Assembly (NCBI RefSeq): GCF_947242115.1
Contig: NC_074721.1
Location: 5,894,001-5,958,000, forward strand
Direction of reading: 5' to 3'
DNA: 64,000 nt
Source of the DNA: Biomphalaria glabrata
Lineage: Eukaryota; Mollusca; Gastropoda; Planorbidae
Numbering within the stretch: the stretch's first letter is position 1; every line of letters begins with the position of its first letter. The notes under the pieces are model-generated. The model made no database searches. It was given only the letters and a program-made list of their open reading frames with translations, and was not told the origin of the DNA. Shown here piece by piece: positions 44,880-56,752 of this stretch. The translations under genes were made by a program, and so were the position numbers.

Positions 44880-45370
44880 TAGAAATAAAACGAGAACAAT
44901 AATAATAGCAATGTCTTTGATTCCGAAGATTCAGGAGGAGTGAACTGTTTCACTTGACTGCGCAAATCCAGTTGAGACCTGCGTATTCTTCCGCATCTCG
45001 TGCAGACAAAGCCGTTGTCCGCCGGCGGTCTATTTAAGTTTTCTTTCAGTCTTCTGCGCCTGTCTTCCATAATGATTTTCCTTTTAGGTCTGAAATGTGT
45101 GTCCCGCAGCCTTTGTGAGAGATCTCAAACTGTCTCTATCAGAGGTCATCTAAGCCAGTATGACGAAATGCCACCTAAACTGATCTCTATTGCGCTTACG
45201 GTGGGGGGGGGGGGAGAAAGAACCTCTGTTACGTCTTTCTTCTTTAAGGTCGCCTAAAAGTATCGCCTTTGGCATGCGGACGTCTCCCGTGTGGGATAGG
45301 TGTCCGCCCCAGCGTAGCTGTCGAATGGTAATAACTATATTCTGTGTTCTGGAGGCCGGTGTGGACAGTA
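44880..45370 (-). mobile_element. LINE 3' end, longest copy of family L1 (minus strand)
   Basis: Minus-strand fragments, in order: Q-L-R-W-G-G-H, then P-H-G-R-R-P-H or its alternative frame G-D-V-R-M-P-K, K-E-E-R-R-N-R-G, a poly-C tract, D-R-D-S-L-R-S-L-T-K, and MEDRRRRLKENLNRPPADNG. A finger C-x2-C whose expected His is replaced (L-R-S-Q) comes last. About three to four frame breaks. This copy links the zinc-finger tail to the RT C-terminal region. Confidence 0.68.
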
Positions 45371-45858
45371 TTGGAGATCAAAAATACTGCTGAAACAAAA
45401 GCTGTAATTATTTGTAAATGCCCAAATAAGTAAAATTATTTAGCCCTATTAAACGTGCGAGATTGTTTCCTTTGGTGGGTATGTGTTTGAACTTTGATAA
45501 TTATATTAAAAGAAGTACCAGATAAGTGTTTTTTTTTCTACATAATATTTGAACTTTCACTACCGTGACTAATTTTTCAAAGCCAAAGTTTTAATTTCCT
45601 TAACCTACCGACGAACTGGAAAACTAATGAAATGTACTAAGAGTTACAACTTCCGGTTTCAAATGAGATGTCATACGTAAATCTGTTGTCCCGATTTGTA
45701 TTGGTCAAACAGTACACTTGAAAACATTCTCACGAAAACTTTCATAATGTTGTATCTCTTCAGAAAATCCAGGCTCTTAGAACTCTGACAAATAAATAAA
45801 ATCAAATTTTCGTTCCAACCAAATTTTCACAACCAACAACTATATACCTCATAGTACA
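45371..45858. other. Region upstream of gene C
   Basis: No repeat recognised. An acceptor-like TGTATCTCTTCAG ends at 45763, about 95 bp before the first ATG, consistent with a leader exon. Confidence 0.4.
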
Positions 45859-47737
45859 ATGATTTATATAATGCTCAAGGAGAGACATGTCCTCTTTTGT
45901 TTGCTGTACATTTGTACGGGAAAATATGTCAGCGGCCATTCTACCATGAAGGACGACTTCAAGCCTGTGTTAAGTCTACAGTACAGCGAAGACATTAGAC
46001 TTATAAGTTTCAACGGAAACTATTTTCATCAGTAAGAATATTTTAATTTAACAATTAAAAAGTTTTTTTTTTGTTTTTTTTTTTTTGTAATAACCAAAGA
46101 CATAAATAAATATAGACTGGCCGATAAAAGAGTTTTATGAAACGAAAATTTGTGACTTGCAATTTTTTGTACGTTATTATACAGCAGTGTATTTTTGTTT
46201 AATCTCTAAGACTGAAGATCATGCAACTATTCAGAATTCGGAAATCCGACAACAATAGATATGATATACATGTTTTCAAGTTACATGAAGTTATTTTCTA
46301 GTCTATATTTATATATGTCTATGGTAATAAAGCTATGGAGAGGAGAGGAGATACGAAACTAATCTTTCTAAAAATCTATTTTTTAAATTATCTATTTCAA
46401 TTTTAGCTCAAAATTTTTACAGAACTTATTTCATAGTGATTAAAAATAGTTTCGCATAGAAATAGTTGTGTTAATGAAATGTTTCCTCAAAATTACAAAC
46501 TTTTTTTTAGGCAAGCGATATTTTTTTTTTACTGTTTTTATATTTCGTTGACTGATGAAGATGTAAAATTCCCTTTCAGACCTTGTGATAAAAAATATCT
46601 TCTCATCCTTACTAGAACGCAGTGTTTCCCAAACTGTGTTCCGCGGAACCCTACGTTCCGCGATGCCTGAATAAGTGTTCCACGAACTACTGGAATAATT
46701 AGCCACCAATGTCTCTAAAAAAAAAACAACAACAGAAAAAAGCAATTTTTTTCGCTAAATACTCAGATTTAAGTTTGTGCGAAGTGTTCCATTAAGCAAA
46801 ACACTTGGGAAAAACTGCCATAACACAATAAACACAAATTAAATTCTGAATGCGTACTTAATTTAAAAAGCTCGGCTTACTTTAAGTATCATTGAATGAA
46901 AGGCGTAGAACAAGTATACGGAATAACCCGATCTCATGTACGTAAAAAGAATTTGCTTTTGTATGTTTCAGATTTATGGCCTGCCTTTGCGATTGTCCAC
47001 TTTTCGTCTGCAACGCCACCGGAACACTTCGAGGAGATGTCTACCAAATCAACTCCGTTAGCCGTAATTACTTTGAAAATATTTCCCCTGCATCTGTAAT
47101 CCCTAAACAAATGACGTGTACTATTGATAAGCACGGAGATGGAATTCATTTTCATTGCACGCCCTCTGTCGACGTCTGCTCCTTAAGGCTGGAACTGACC
47201 ACCCCACTGCTGCTCGGGGACAACTGCTTGTCAGCGTGTGTGAACCTCGCCTGGAAAAAGCCCGCCTTTACCAAATTGTCTTTTGTTGACCCACATTATG
47301 CGACAGAGAAAAGCTGCGATTCTCAATGCGCGACCTCGTTAAGGAAAGCAGCGACATTAAAAACTAGATCTACTTCTGCTACGAAACTAATTTCTGACGT
47401 CACGACAGCTGGCATTGAGTGGACACTCAATGAAATGTCAAGCCCACCGGAAGAAACATCTAATAGAGCTCTCCGTTTCAATGAAACTAGATTTACCATC
47501 ACCAATATTTCATTATCGAATTCTCCAGGATCGAAGTTTAACTACAGCTTTGTTGTTGGGGCTACCTGTGTTGTTCTTCTGTGTTCCATCGTCGCAATAA
47601 TAGTCCATATTAAACGTAAAAAACATTCGAAACCTAAAGCCAAAGCCGTTGAGACAAGTGATTGCGTACTGCTCTATGATAATGGCAATAAGATCAAATC
47701 ACCAAGCTATCAAAATGTCTGCATCAGTCAAGTTTAA
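45859..47737 (+). CDS. Gene C: type I membrane protein, extended Cys-rich ectodomain, short tail ending in YQNV
   Basis: Exon 1 (45859-46031) has no long open frame of its own. It joins exon 2 (46972-47737) in phase 2 through a GTAAGA donor and a TGTTTCAG acceptor, giving 312 residues. The start may instead be the second in-frame ATG at 45871, which leaves a compact signal peptide (KERH, then VLFCLLYICTG). Exon 2 begins F-M-A-C-L and has eleven cysteines at 62, 64, 66, 71, 107, 120, 127, 143, 147, 173 and 177. Eight match the genes A/B core, including the exact C-x8-C opening; three are extra. A Ser/Thr-rich stalk with N-glycosylation sequons (about 180-248) precedes the transmembrane helix (about 250-270) and a basic K-R-K-K. 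The 42-residue tail has two tyrosines, in L-L-Y-D-N-G and near the C-terminus in S-Y-Q-N-V. Ligand and role are unknown. The intron contains a hAT-like MITE copy. Exon 1 is supported by frame, splice sites and homology of layout, not by length. Confidence 0.8.
46620..46817. mobile_element. 198-bp hAT-like MITE (family M1) in the gene C intron
   Basis: CAGTGTTTCCCAAACTGTG at the left and ACACTTGGGAAAAACTG at the right. The flanks no longer show a clear 8-bp duplication, so this copy looks older than those at 17537 and 59492. Confidence 0.7.
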
Positions 47738-48179
47738 GTATCTTCTGCTCAGAAGAGTTCCGTGTATTAACAGGAGTTATACATTATGATGGAAGGGGTT
47801 TGTTTTTTGTAATGAATAAGACGTTTTAACTACGACACATATTCTCTATTTAGTTTGTACCCCATTTTGTTTTTATTTCTTTTTTTTTTTTTTTGCATGT
47901 CTCTATAACATGGTATGTAAAGGTTTATTATCTATTCTGTAAAATTAACATCTGGGGAAGAGTGTATTGTAATATATCTGATGGAGTCAAGGAGGACAGG
48001 TCCTCATTCACGAAACATTACAAATACAAAAAGCCTCTAAGGGGACATCTTTCCTTACAATATTTGAGAACAATCAAAATAAAAAAAAAAATAGTTTTTT
48101 AAAAAAAAAAATCTTATATTAAGTATCAATTAGTTTAGATCAGTCGTGTAATTAAAGAAGCCTCAGACGATAATCTATA
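47738..48179 (+). other. 3' flank of gene C
   Basis: AT-rich. AATAAGACG and AAAATAAAAAAAAAAATAG (48075-48095) could serve as poly-A signal regions. No further coding sequence. Confidence 0.4.
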
Positions 48180-48300
48180 AAGGGGACAAATTCAGCTTAT
48201 ACCACCACTTCAGTAAAGTACTATTTCTTTCCCTTGTTTGAGATAACAAACAAAGTAATTTATTGCCAATAGTTACTTTACTAATAGGGTTTGTTGCTGA
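48180..48300. repeat. Family E dispersed repeat fragment
   Basis: CTATAAAGGGGACAAATTC, TTATACCACCACTT and AACAAACAAAGTAATTTATT match the 51960-52100 copy. Confidence 0.5.
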
Positions 48301-48579
48301 ACATAAAAATTATATATGTGTCAGACGCGATTAGCCCAATTTTCAGTAAAAGAAATTACAAAAGTCATTTCTCTATAGAAGAAGTTACGAAGGCTATATA
48401 AAATACAACCACAGACCTATATATACTACAAAAAATCTAGGTTTTTGATTGCTAGTTACGATTTATTTACATAGGTGCTGTTTTACTATTACATACCAAG
48501 TATTAGAGTTTAGAAAAACCCAGGTTTGTTTCTTGTGCAACGCTATTAGCTAATACCTCATATCATCTCTCCTTATTAG

Positions 48580-49150
48580 TAGGCCTATATTTAGATCTAT
48601 AATCTAATTCTAGTCTAGATCTAGAGTCTATATATAAAAATCGAATAGATCTAGTAATAGTATATATTCTATCTTGAGACTAGATTGCCGAGTCTAGCCT
48701 ATGCTATGCCTATAGTCAGTTTTTATTAGAAAAAAAGTCTAGATATTAATAAAGACTAAAGTTTTTTTAATTCTTAGATATAGACATTAGACATAGATCT
48801 AATAATACTGTAATACGTTTAGTATGCTCTATACTTAATCTACTAAACTAGAGATCTATCTATAGATCTATCTATAATCTAGTCAATCTAGATCTATACA
48901 ATATTCATTATAATACTTCTACTTATAATGACTTATTTAATAAGTTAGTACTTAGACTTAGATCTATTATAGTTTATTAATAGATTTACTTCAATGCCTA
49001 GTCCTAATAATAAAATTGCGAATGATGTCTATAATGACTGATTTTTTTTATTTTTATAATAATAGAGCTAGGCCTACTAAATCTAGGTCTAGACTCTACT
49101 TAAATCTAGTCTAAAATAATGACTGTCTAAGACTCTAGATGATTGAGAAG
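48580..49150. repeat. Low-complexity island rich in the palindrome CTAGATCTAG
   Basis: Dozens of TAGATCTA/CTAGATCT words and their relatives in AT-rich DNA without a fixed period. A similar island lies at 56930-57800. Confidence 0.65.
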
Positions 49151-51959
49151 TTCACATAGAGGTGTTTTTAATAATACGGCATGTCGGCTGAAAGTATATA
49201 AAGTGCTTTTTTTTTTTTTTTGTAAAAATAAAAAAGAGGCTCCGGTACTCAGTGATAGATTGCCTAACTTTCAACTAATAATAAATTAACAATTAACGTT
49301 GAATTACAAGAAAAGTAATAATTTTTCCAGACATTGAAAAAAAGGTGCCGGTACCCCGTACCGGTGCGTACCGTCACAAAAAAATATGTATATCTCAATC
49401 TTCTTTCATTTAATTTATTTTGCGGGGTTATTGCTACTTAATACATTGATACCGGATTGATTTAAATAGGGCCTAAGTATACAAGCAGGATTTCGAGCAT
49501 TGGATAAATTTATTTTTTAAGAACAAAATTTTATGGAAGAGGCAATATATTAGTTATTTGAAGTTTGTAACTTCTTAAATTCAGGCTAAAAATATCGAAG
49601 TCTACATTTTTACACTCATTTCTAAATAATTAGAAGAGATGGACTGACTCATTGTGTAGCTTGTGTACATCTGCAAAAACACAAACTCAGTTAGACTTTC
49701 AAAACTATTAAAAGAAAAACTTAGTGATTATTTTTACTGTATAATTCTATTATTATTCCTTTTTAGAATTAGGATATAAACTAAATTTGCCATATGACTT
49801 TATCTAACAGAAAAAAAAAATAAACTTACGTCTATTTATGCGGTTATTTATAGTTACCTAGTAATGTAAAATATACTGAACTAACACGTACATTCATCAT
49901 AATGCAGCCATGCGATTTTTCGTTTATAAACATAGCATGATTTAGGACCAATATTTTACAAAGGCTGCTTGGAGAAATCAGGTATATCCATTAGGAGAAA
50001 AACGACCCCTTTACTCAAGAAAAATTTAAGAAACTAGAACAGACACAAAATAAACAATGACATTCATAACAAAATAATATTCAAAATTGATTAGAGTAAC
50101 ACCTTTTTAAGTAATCATTTAAAGTTTAAAATCACTACAATTTTTTTCAACAATTATTTTGTGTATGAAATTGTGTATCGGAAAATGTCGGAAACTTGAA
50201 ATAAGCTAGTCCTAAAAAAAACCCACAGATCTTGGGTAAAATACTTATCAAATAAAGTACTGTAAATGTGTAGTTTCACGCGCTAGTTTCAGGTCTTTTC
50301 TTTTTATAGCCTCTATCGAGTTATATCCCAACTACCCGTATTTTTGTGCAGAAATTTTTTCTCTATCAGGCACACTTAAAATTATAGCATAATAATGTCT
50401 GTTTAATTTAAAAAGAGAACTGAAAAATACAAAGATATATAGGGAAAAAAGCGACTTCCGGCCCAATACTTTTAAATCAGAGAAACGAAACGGACTAGTC
50501 CAACAAACCCTATTAGTTATTTTCTTTTAAAGTGATTCTGGTGTTCCTGTTTATCTATAGGCCTATATAAAATGATATAGACTAAGCGGAATTCCCCTTT
50601 TTTAGAAATTGAAAGTCAAAATTAATTTTACGATAATGAAACATGTTTTGACAGTTATAACGGTCGAACTCGAGTTTTAGCAATGTGGCAGATGATTTGA
50701 TACATACACCTTGATATTTTAAAGAAAATCGTTAGAGTCGTTTTCGAAATAAATGGTATATATGTAGATCACGGATGGCCCTGCGAAACCAACTACTGCA
50801 TTCCTCATTAATCTTGGCACTTGTTATGTAAGGTACCTGCAATCCGGGACCCTTACATTATGCTCCCATCCAGGTGGATCTATCCAGTGTTTTGTTTTTT
50901 TTAATATTGTGTTGACAAAGCCAGCCTTAGATCATTGGAGGCCCTAAGCGAAAACAGCGAAAAAAATACAATTACACAATTTATTTAAAACCTAGTGTCT
51001 CCAAACAGTAACATTGGGCACAAGTTTTGCTTTTTCGTCTTTTAATAAAAATAAAAATAATGAAGTCTTCTGCGAGGCTCTCACCAATCGAAGGCCATAG
51101 GATTAAAAACAATTCCCCTCAAAATCTGAAAACAACCTAAAAGAAAAAAAATAGCATTACGTCAAAGGATCGTCACTAGCTGAAAAGAATCTACTTCCGG
51201 GTATTGTAGCGCCAGGAGGAAACAACGCAGACTAACAAACACAATGATTGTTGAATAACATACAGAAATGGACACGCCTCTTATTGATTGCTGATTCACA
51301 CTTGAGATAGCAGAAATGACAAAAGTCACATGGTACAAAAAAATAATGTCAATAAAAATTGATTGGCGCCCCGAGAGTCCACCAAACTTCGCTTTTTTCT
51401 TGTTGCGTTATGTACATCTCGTGCTATTTAGGTCAAATACATTCTAGATAACTAGGCTGATGGTAAAGTGGCCGAAAACAACATATATAAAAAAATATAT
51501 TCAAAGTAGACCTAACTAATGTAAAGAGAAACATAAAAAAAATATTTTTAAAAAATGTAACTTGTTTGGAATGTAATTGTACCAATTAGTTTGGATCAGT
51601 CATTTAATTCTTTTTGTAATAGATCTAGATTAACATCAATAAATCTTTGCGATTAAGAATATCTTTACCAATTGTTTTTGTTGGACGCTATTTCTTACTT
51701 TTAGCTTTCAATACGCTATGATCCTATCACTTCTCTGCACCAGTTGGAACAACGTAAGGGGGGGGGGGGGTGAGATCGATATGGATGGATTTTACCGTTT
51801 TTGGTTTTTAAAAGCATTTCCAAAAAATTAAAAAAAAAAGGAGGGGGACGACCTGAATTTGAGCTCCTGGGTCACGTCTCCTCGCACTGAAGTGCGTACA
51901 ACTTTGCTAGTGAGGTGCTTATTGTCTAAAAAAAGAGTGTATAGTTATATATTGTTGGT
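49151..51959. other. AT-rich intergenic DNA, 2.8 kb without supported genes
   Basis: No open frame of note on either strand. Scraps: a piece of the L1 LINE tail at about 50785-50815 (ACTGCATTCCTCATTAATCT), a possible transposon end at 50930 (AGCCAGCCTTAGATCATTGG), and a poly-G run at 51760-51770. Confidence 0.4.
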
Positions 51960-52190
51960 TTCAATTTTGAGCGGCGACCTATAAAGGGGTATAATTAAGT
52001 TTATACCACCACTTTAATCGAATTTCAATTTCGTTCCCATGTTCGAGATACGAAACAAAATAATTAATTACCAATTAATTAATTAACTAATTGGTTGATT
52101 TTTATGTATTGGTTCTTGTGTTGTCGGGTAAAAGAAATAATTATGCAAAATTTCCGCTTCATCCGAGATTGAGTATCGGGTATTCATTGG
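51960..52190. repeat. Family E dispersed repeat copy
   Basis: ACCTATAAAGGGGTATAATT, TTATACCACCACTTTAATCG, TACCAATTAATTAATTAAC and GCTTCATCCGAGATTGAG. Confidence 0.5.
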
Positions 52191-52756
52191 TGTCCTCCAA
52201 AATAGTAGTCTATAAACTTTTAGAGCATTCAGTTTAAATGTGCATTCTCGCACTGACTATTATTATTGTTTATTATAAACGGTATACTTGCTAGTACATT
52301 ATTTCCGTTAATAGATTTTAGCGCTTGTTATGTAAAGGGATAGTGATCCTTAAAGGATTACGGGCACGACATGACCTAAATTGTGCCGATGTGCCTTAAC
52401 TCAAAACTCAAACTCAAACTCCGTTACTACAGGAGACCGAAAACCAGAGGTATGTGAGAAAATTAAACTTCCGCCTGATACTAACAATCTGCCTGCTTCA
52501 GATCTAAAAGAATAATTATTATCTGTAGCCTACTTATCAATGTGTCAAGAATTTTTATGCATTTTGAAAATGTTGATGGTAGGCTACTTTGAAAGGAAAT
52601 TACCTCGATTCTGTCTTTCCTATTCTTCTTCAACTCGTTTCAAATGAGTGTCAGGACTTCAATTCAGCTTTATTAGATGTCTAAATGTCTGTGTAGTAAT
52701 GTCTGTGTGTATTAAAGAATAATTTTATTTTCCTTTTGCTTTTATAATTATACTAG
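52191..52756. other. Intergenic DNA
   Basis: A small CTCAAACTCAAACTC repeat at 52403-52420. GTGATCCTTAAAGGATTACG (52348-52366) contains a near-palindrome. Nothing else recognised. Confidence 0.4.
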
Positions 52757-53130
52757 TCCCTGGCCTTCACGTGTGGCTTAGATATTGAGTCCGGCTATTC
52801 TCACTAACAGGAGAAGGGGCAAAGGCGAGTAACTGGCGCATTAACCAGTAATTTTTAAGCTTCGGGCAGGAGGGGCTCGTGAGCCATGGCTGGCAATCCA
52901 CCTTGGAAAACTCTGAATTCAAAACTCTGTTGCCTTGCAGCTATACCCAATCATGGGAAATGCTTCGGGAGTCAACCCTGAGGAAAAATCAGGAGCTGGC
53001 GACCGTAAAGCAGTTTGCAGCACCCAGTGCTACACCCTAGCAGAATCTGCGGCACCGCTGACCGGGCATTCATCTCATTTCCATGAGATGATCCATAGTC
53101 GCTACGCCACTGAAGAAGGCCATAGAAAGT
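52757..53130 (+). mobile_element. GC-richer retroelement fragment, likely LINE 5' region
   Basis: A block of higher GC content ending GATGATCCATAGTCGCTACG, whose last 90 bp match the insertion at 25238-25424. The open frames on both strands have no domain. Confidence 0.45.
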
Positions 53131-54144
53131 CCCGAATTTCAGCATAACAGACACCATACACACTCAGTCGTATATAAACTAATACATAATGTGTAGGATG
53201 ATTTAAAATGAAATACATATTTAATACAATAATATTGAAGCAAATGATGTGCATGATAAGTAATCAGAAGTAATTATGAAAATAATTCGCCATAAGTTCA
53301 TAAGACTGAATAAGTTCATTCTAAGTAATTCCTTAAATAATACTAATAAAGTAAGCACCTTATACTATGTTGCTTGACAACATTGACAAAGCATTGGTAA
53401 TGATTTCAACTTCAGAGTTTCGTAACTTATGCCAAAGATTCGTCTCTGTAACAGGTACTGTAGAAACTGTCAATAAACATCAATCATGATAGTAGCCTAC
53501 AAGGTCTGTCATTAGCTTCTGACCAACAACTTGGCAACAAGACTAACAAACATGACGACCACAATATCCAGGGTAATACCATAGTCCACAGTATCGACTC
53601 AACGATGAAATAGATAACGCACGCCAACATTGAAACCCAAGAACAGATCCAAGGCTATCGCTATTACGGCTGTCCAGTAACTTTAATCAAAAGAAAAAAA
53701 AATACAGGACCACAAATAGTATAGCTTGTCTATCAAGACCAAGATGGCGTAATACACCAGATTTTTAAAGAAAAAAAATATGATGTCATATCAAATAATG
53801 ACAACGCGACAAGTAGAAAAAAAAAATACTACACACAATTCTAATAGAAAAATGACGTCATAGCCCCTAGTAGAAAGCAGCGCTTTGAACAACATAGACT
53901 AAAGCAACGCTCTCAATTTATTATAAACTATCTGCGGCAATGAGTCTCGCCACTTTATATATCCCACTTGTTTACTGAAACCTTGCTGTCATTATCCTAA
54001 CCCTAACTCAATACTGTTACCTACTTACCTACATTATTAAAAGGGCATCAAAAATCACACGCACAACATTACCATATTTTAACATATATGTCTAAGAAAA
54101 ATCGCAAAAATCTTGGAAGACAACAGCCACCCGTTCAATCATAA
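53131..54144. other. AT-rich intergenic DNA
   Basis: Nothing recognised. Confidence 0.4.
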
Positions 54145-54400
54145 CTATGTCAAGTCGTCTCGAAGTGGGCGACACTGTCAATCAAGACAAGAACAGAGCG
54201 GTACAAAAACTCGTTCGTGCCTTACTCGGTCAGACTCTATCAACACCAAGATGCTTGTGTGTAGTCGCTGAATGAACTCTTTATGTTGTGTCTTTTTTAT
54301 TTATGTGAATGTTTCTGTTGTGTTGTTTTTATATGAGAAAAAAGTCCTTGTAATCACAACAAATTTCCAGAAGGATCAATAAAGCAGTTTTAGTCTTACT
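54145..54400 (+). mobile_element. LINE 3' end (family L4, plus strand)
   Basis: The plus strand reads IKTRTERYKNSFVPYSVRLY, then a 3' UTR ending GAAGGATCAATAAAGC. It is 5'-truncated. Confidence 0.65.
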
Positions 54401-54864
54401 TACAGACAAACTTCAAGCTACAGGCGCTGACTGAATGTGAGCCCTGCATTCTCTTGGTTTTCAAATTTCGGCAATAAACTCCACCACTTATTGAGCCCAT
54501 CGTTGGATTTAAATGCAGATGTAGTAGGCCTATTGATTTTGTTGAAAAGAGCAGGCTGTGAAAGCAAAATAAGGATTCTTAACAGCTGGGCTGCATTTGT
54601 GTTAGTGCTTAGGCTGTAAAGTACGTAATTAACTTATGAATTAAAGTTTCTGTAAGTTTCTGCATTTAGAAAAAAAGGCTAAAAATCAACATGACACAAG
54701 AACAGTTGCAGAGATTCACGTTGAGGGCTAGTGATAAGACTTGCACAACAAAATGTTTTGCAACACAAGCATATACGATCTGTCAGCGAGTAGTCTGTTG
54801 ATAAAAGAACTACCCCTCAAAGTGCTAAAGTTGATCTGTTGATAGAACCTATTATTTGTAAAAT
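54401..54864. other. Intergenic DNA
   Basis: Nothing recognised. Confidence 0.4.
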
Positions 54865-55220
54865 ATTTTACATGTTTCGGATGTTCCTTCAGAGTTGAAG
54901 ATAGTTTACTTCCTAGTCCAAACCTCACGCAGGACGACGGGGGATGGGAGCCCTCAGGGTTTGAACCCGGGACCATCGAGAAATCCAAACGACAGTCCAG
55001 AGAGCAAACCGCACGACCAGGCAGCCATTATGTTGATTCCTTTTAATTTGGTTTTGTTTACATGTTTTGGATGTTTCTTAAAAACTAAACATCGTTATAT
55101 CTTAACCCAAACATCCCACATCACGTGAGGGAGTGGGATGGTGGCGGCAAGCAGGGTTTGAACTCGGGACCATCAACACGACACTCCAGAGCGCACACCA
55201 GACTATCAGGCAGCCATCGA
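54865..55220 (-). repeat. Two tandem-oriented SINE S3 copies, minus strand
   Basis: First copy to about 55030: GGGTTTGAACCCGGGACCAT, AACGACAGTCCAGAGAGC, CACGACCAGGCAGCCAT. Second copy about 55050-55220: GGGTTTGAACTCGGGACCAT, ACGACACTCCAGAGCGC, ATCAGGCAGCCATCG. Both begin with TACATGTTT[CT]GGATGTT-type tails. Read in reverse each has a tRNA-like B box. Confidence 0.75.
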
Positions 55221-55659
55221 GTGAAATATTTTACCCTTTTATTATATAAAAAAATGTAAAAACTAATTAGGATTGCAATTTTAATGTACGTTTTTTTTTT
55301 GTACGAATTGAGTTTCTAAACCATTTAAGTCTATTTACATTAGAGATACAGGCCTACAATACGTTATGTTTATTCATGCATGCGTTCAGTTTTCAATGCA
55401 TTATCCAACTTTACTTATTTTAATTATGATAAGGCCAGATAACAATAGATGCGTATGGTAATGCCAGGGCCAATTTTGACACCCACTCCGACCTTGCCCC
55501 CAGGCATTTCTACAATGTCGTTCAGTATAGAATAGGAATAGGGAATAGACACTTTATTATTTTTTTTAATACAGACTTGGGGAAAGTTGGATATCCCTGA
55601 CAAATTGACAGCCCGTGCGGGTCGCACCTACCGCACGTGGCTAGCTACGCCTCTGCTTC
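55221..55659. other. Intergenic DNA with a MITE end
   Basis: GTGGCTAGCTACGCCTCTG at about 55636-55654 is the right end of the M3 MITE family. Otherwise nothing recognised. Confidence 0.4.
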
Positions 55660-55755
55660 CGCATATATGATGTCGCGGAATGGCTAAGGACAGCTAGTGT
55701 TCGAAACCGGAACCGTCGATACGACAGTCCGGAGCGCAAGCTAGGCTTATCACAA
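55660..55755 (-). repeat. SINE S3 fragment, minus strand
   Basis: GTGTTCGAAACCGGAACCGT and ACGACAGTCCGGAGCGCAAG. Confidence 0.55.
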
Positions 55756-56599
55756 GGATGAGTATCATTGAGCCATGAGGATTAGAAGAATGCCATTTAT
55801 CAAAATATTATTGCAATAGCCCTACAAGTAAATTTTTGGTATGACATTTTACAACCTAAATTAATTTAGTTTTAACTGAAGCATTCATAAAAACACGTTG
55901 ATATAGCCCCATTTTTTAAAAATGCTATACGTTTGTTTAATGCTCATATATACCTATAGAATAATAGTAATTACCCCCGCCCCCCCCCCCCCACCAAAAA
56001 AAAAAAAAAGTAAAAAAAACGCATTCCTTCTCTTTTACGAGTTTTACGTTTTCCTCATCCCCACCTTAAATTGGGTCGTTCACAGCGAGTCCACTGAGAG
56101 AATAACAGGCCAAATTGTTATTATTATTTTTTTTTTATATACAAATGCCATAATTCCATTTTCTTTTCTTTCTACGTAGGCTTAAGTATTTTTCAATCAA
56201 GAGTTTCATTTACATTGGAGTTTTAAACAGTACAGACTTACTATCAGAGCCATCATTGACAACGTTTCTAAACAATCCGCTTTGTTTATGTTTTGTGTTG
56301 CTAGATTTAATTTCTATTTGTCACGCGAAAGTACACAGTCTATTTTTAGAAACTAAACACTGAAATATTAGGGCACATCGACCATCAGCTGGGAGTCTAC
56401 CGAATGCTATCTCTCATCTGATTGGTCGGCCAAATCTATTTTGGGAAACGAAAATCTCCATGTTGTTTATCTTTCTGTTATTTCGTTCGTATCAGTTGAC
56501 TATGGACTTTTATTGTGCAAAACAAAATAATAAACAATCCAAGTGATGGCGTTTCTAATTTCAACAAAAAACAGATACAACTTAAAAGAAGCTCTAAAA
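55756..56599. other. Intergenic DNA upstream of the FBXL20-like gene
   Basis: A poly-C/poly-A stretch lies at 55977-56010. From 56200 onwards repeats thin out, consistent with an upstream regulatory region. Confidence 0.4.
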
Positions 56600-56752
56600 A
56601 CGTCTAATTACGTCACGATTGATTGTCCAATGCGAATGCTCCTTTCAAAGCTCTTTGTCGGAGATTTCATGTTATTATTTTCTTTTTGTTAGGCAGCAGT
56701 GTTGTTGGACTCAGTCTAAATATTTCCATTACTATTTTCATGGCGTAGAGAC
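56600..56752 (+). promoter_or_regulatory. Candidate promoter and 5' leader of the FBXL20-like gene
   Basis: A CRE-like TTACGTCA (56608-56615) lies 16 bp before a CCAAT box (56627-56631), about 125-145 bp upstream of the proposed start codon. A further inverted CCAAT (ATTGG) lies at 56421. No TATA box is obvious. A two-codon upstream ORF (ATG GCG TAG, 56740-56748) sits immediately before the proposed start. The assignment is an inference from motif spacing; the transcription start is not visible. Confidence 0.35.
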
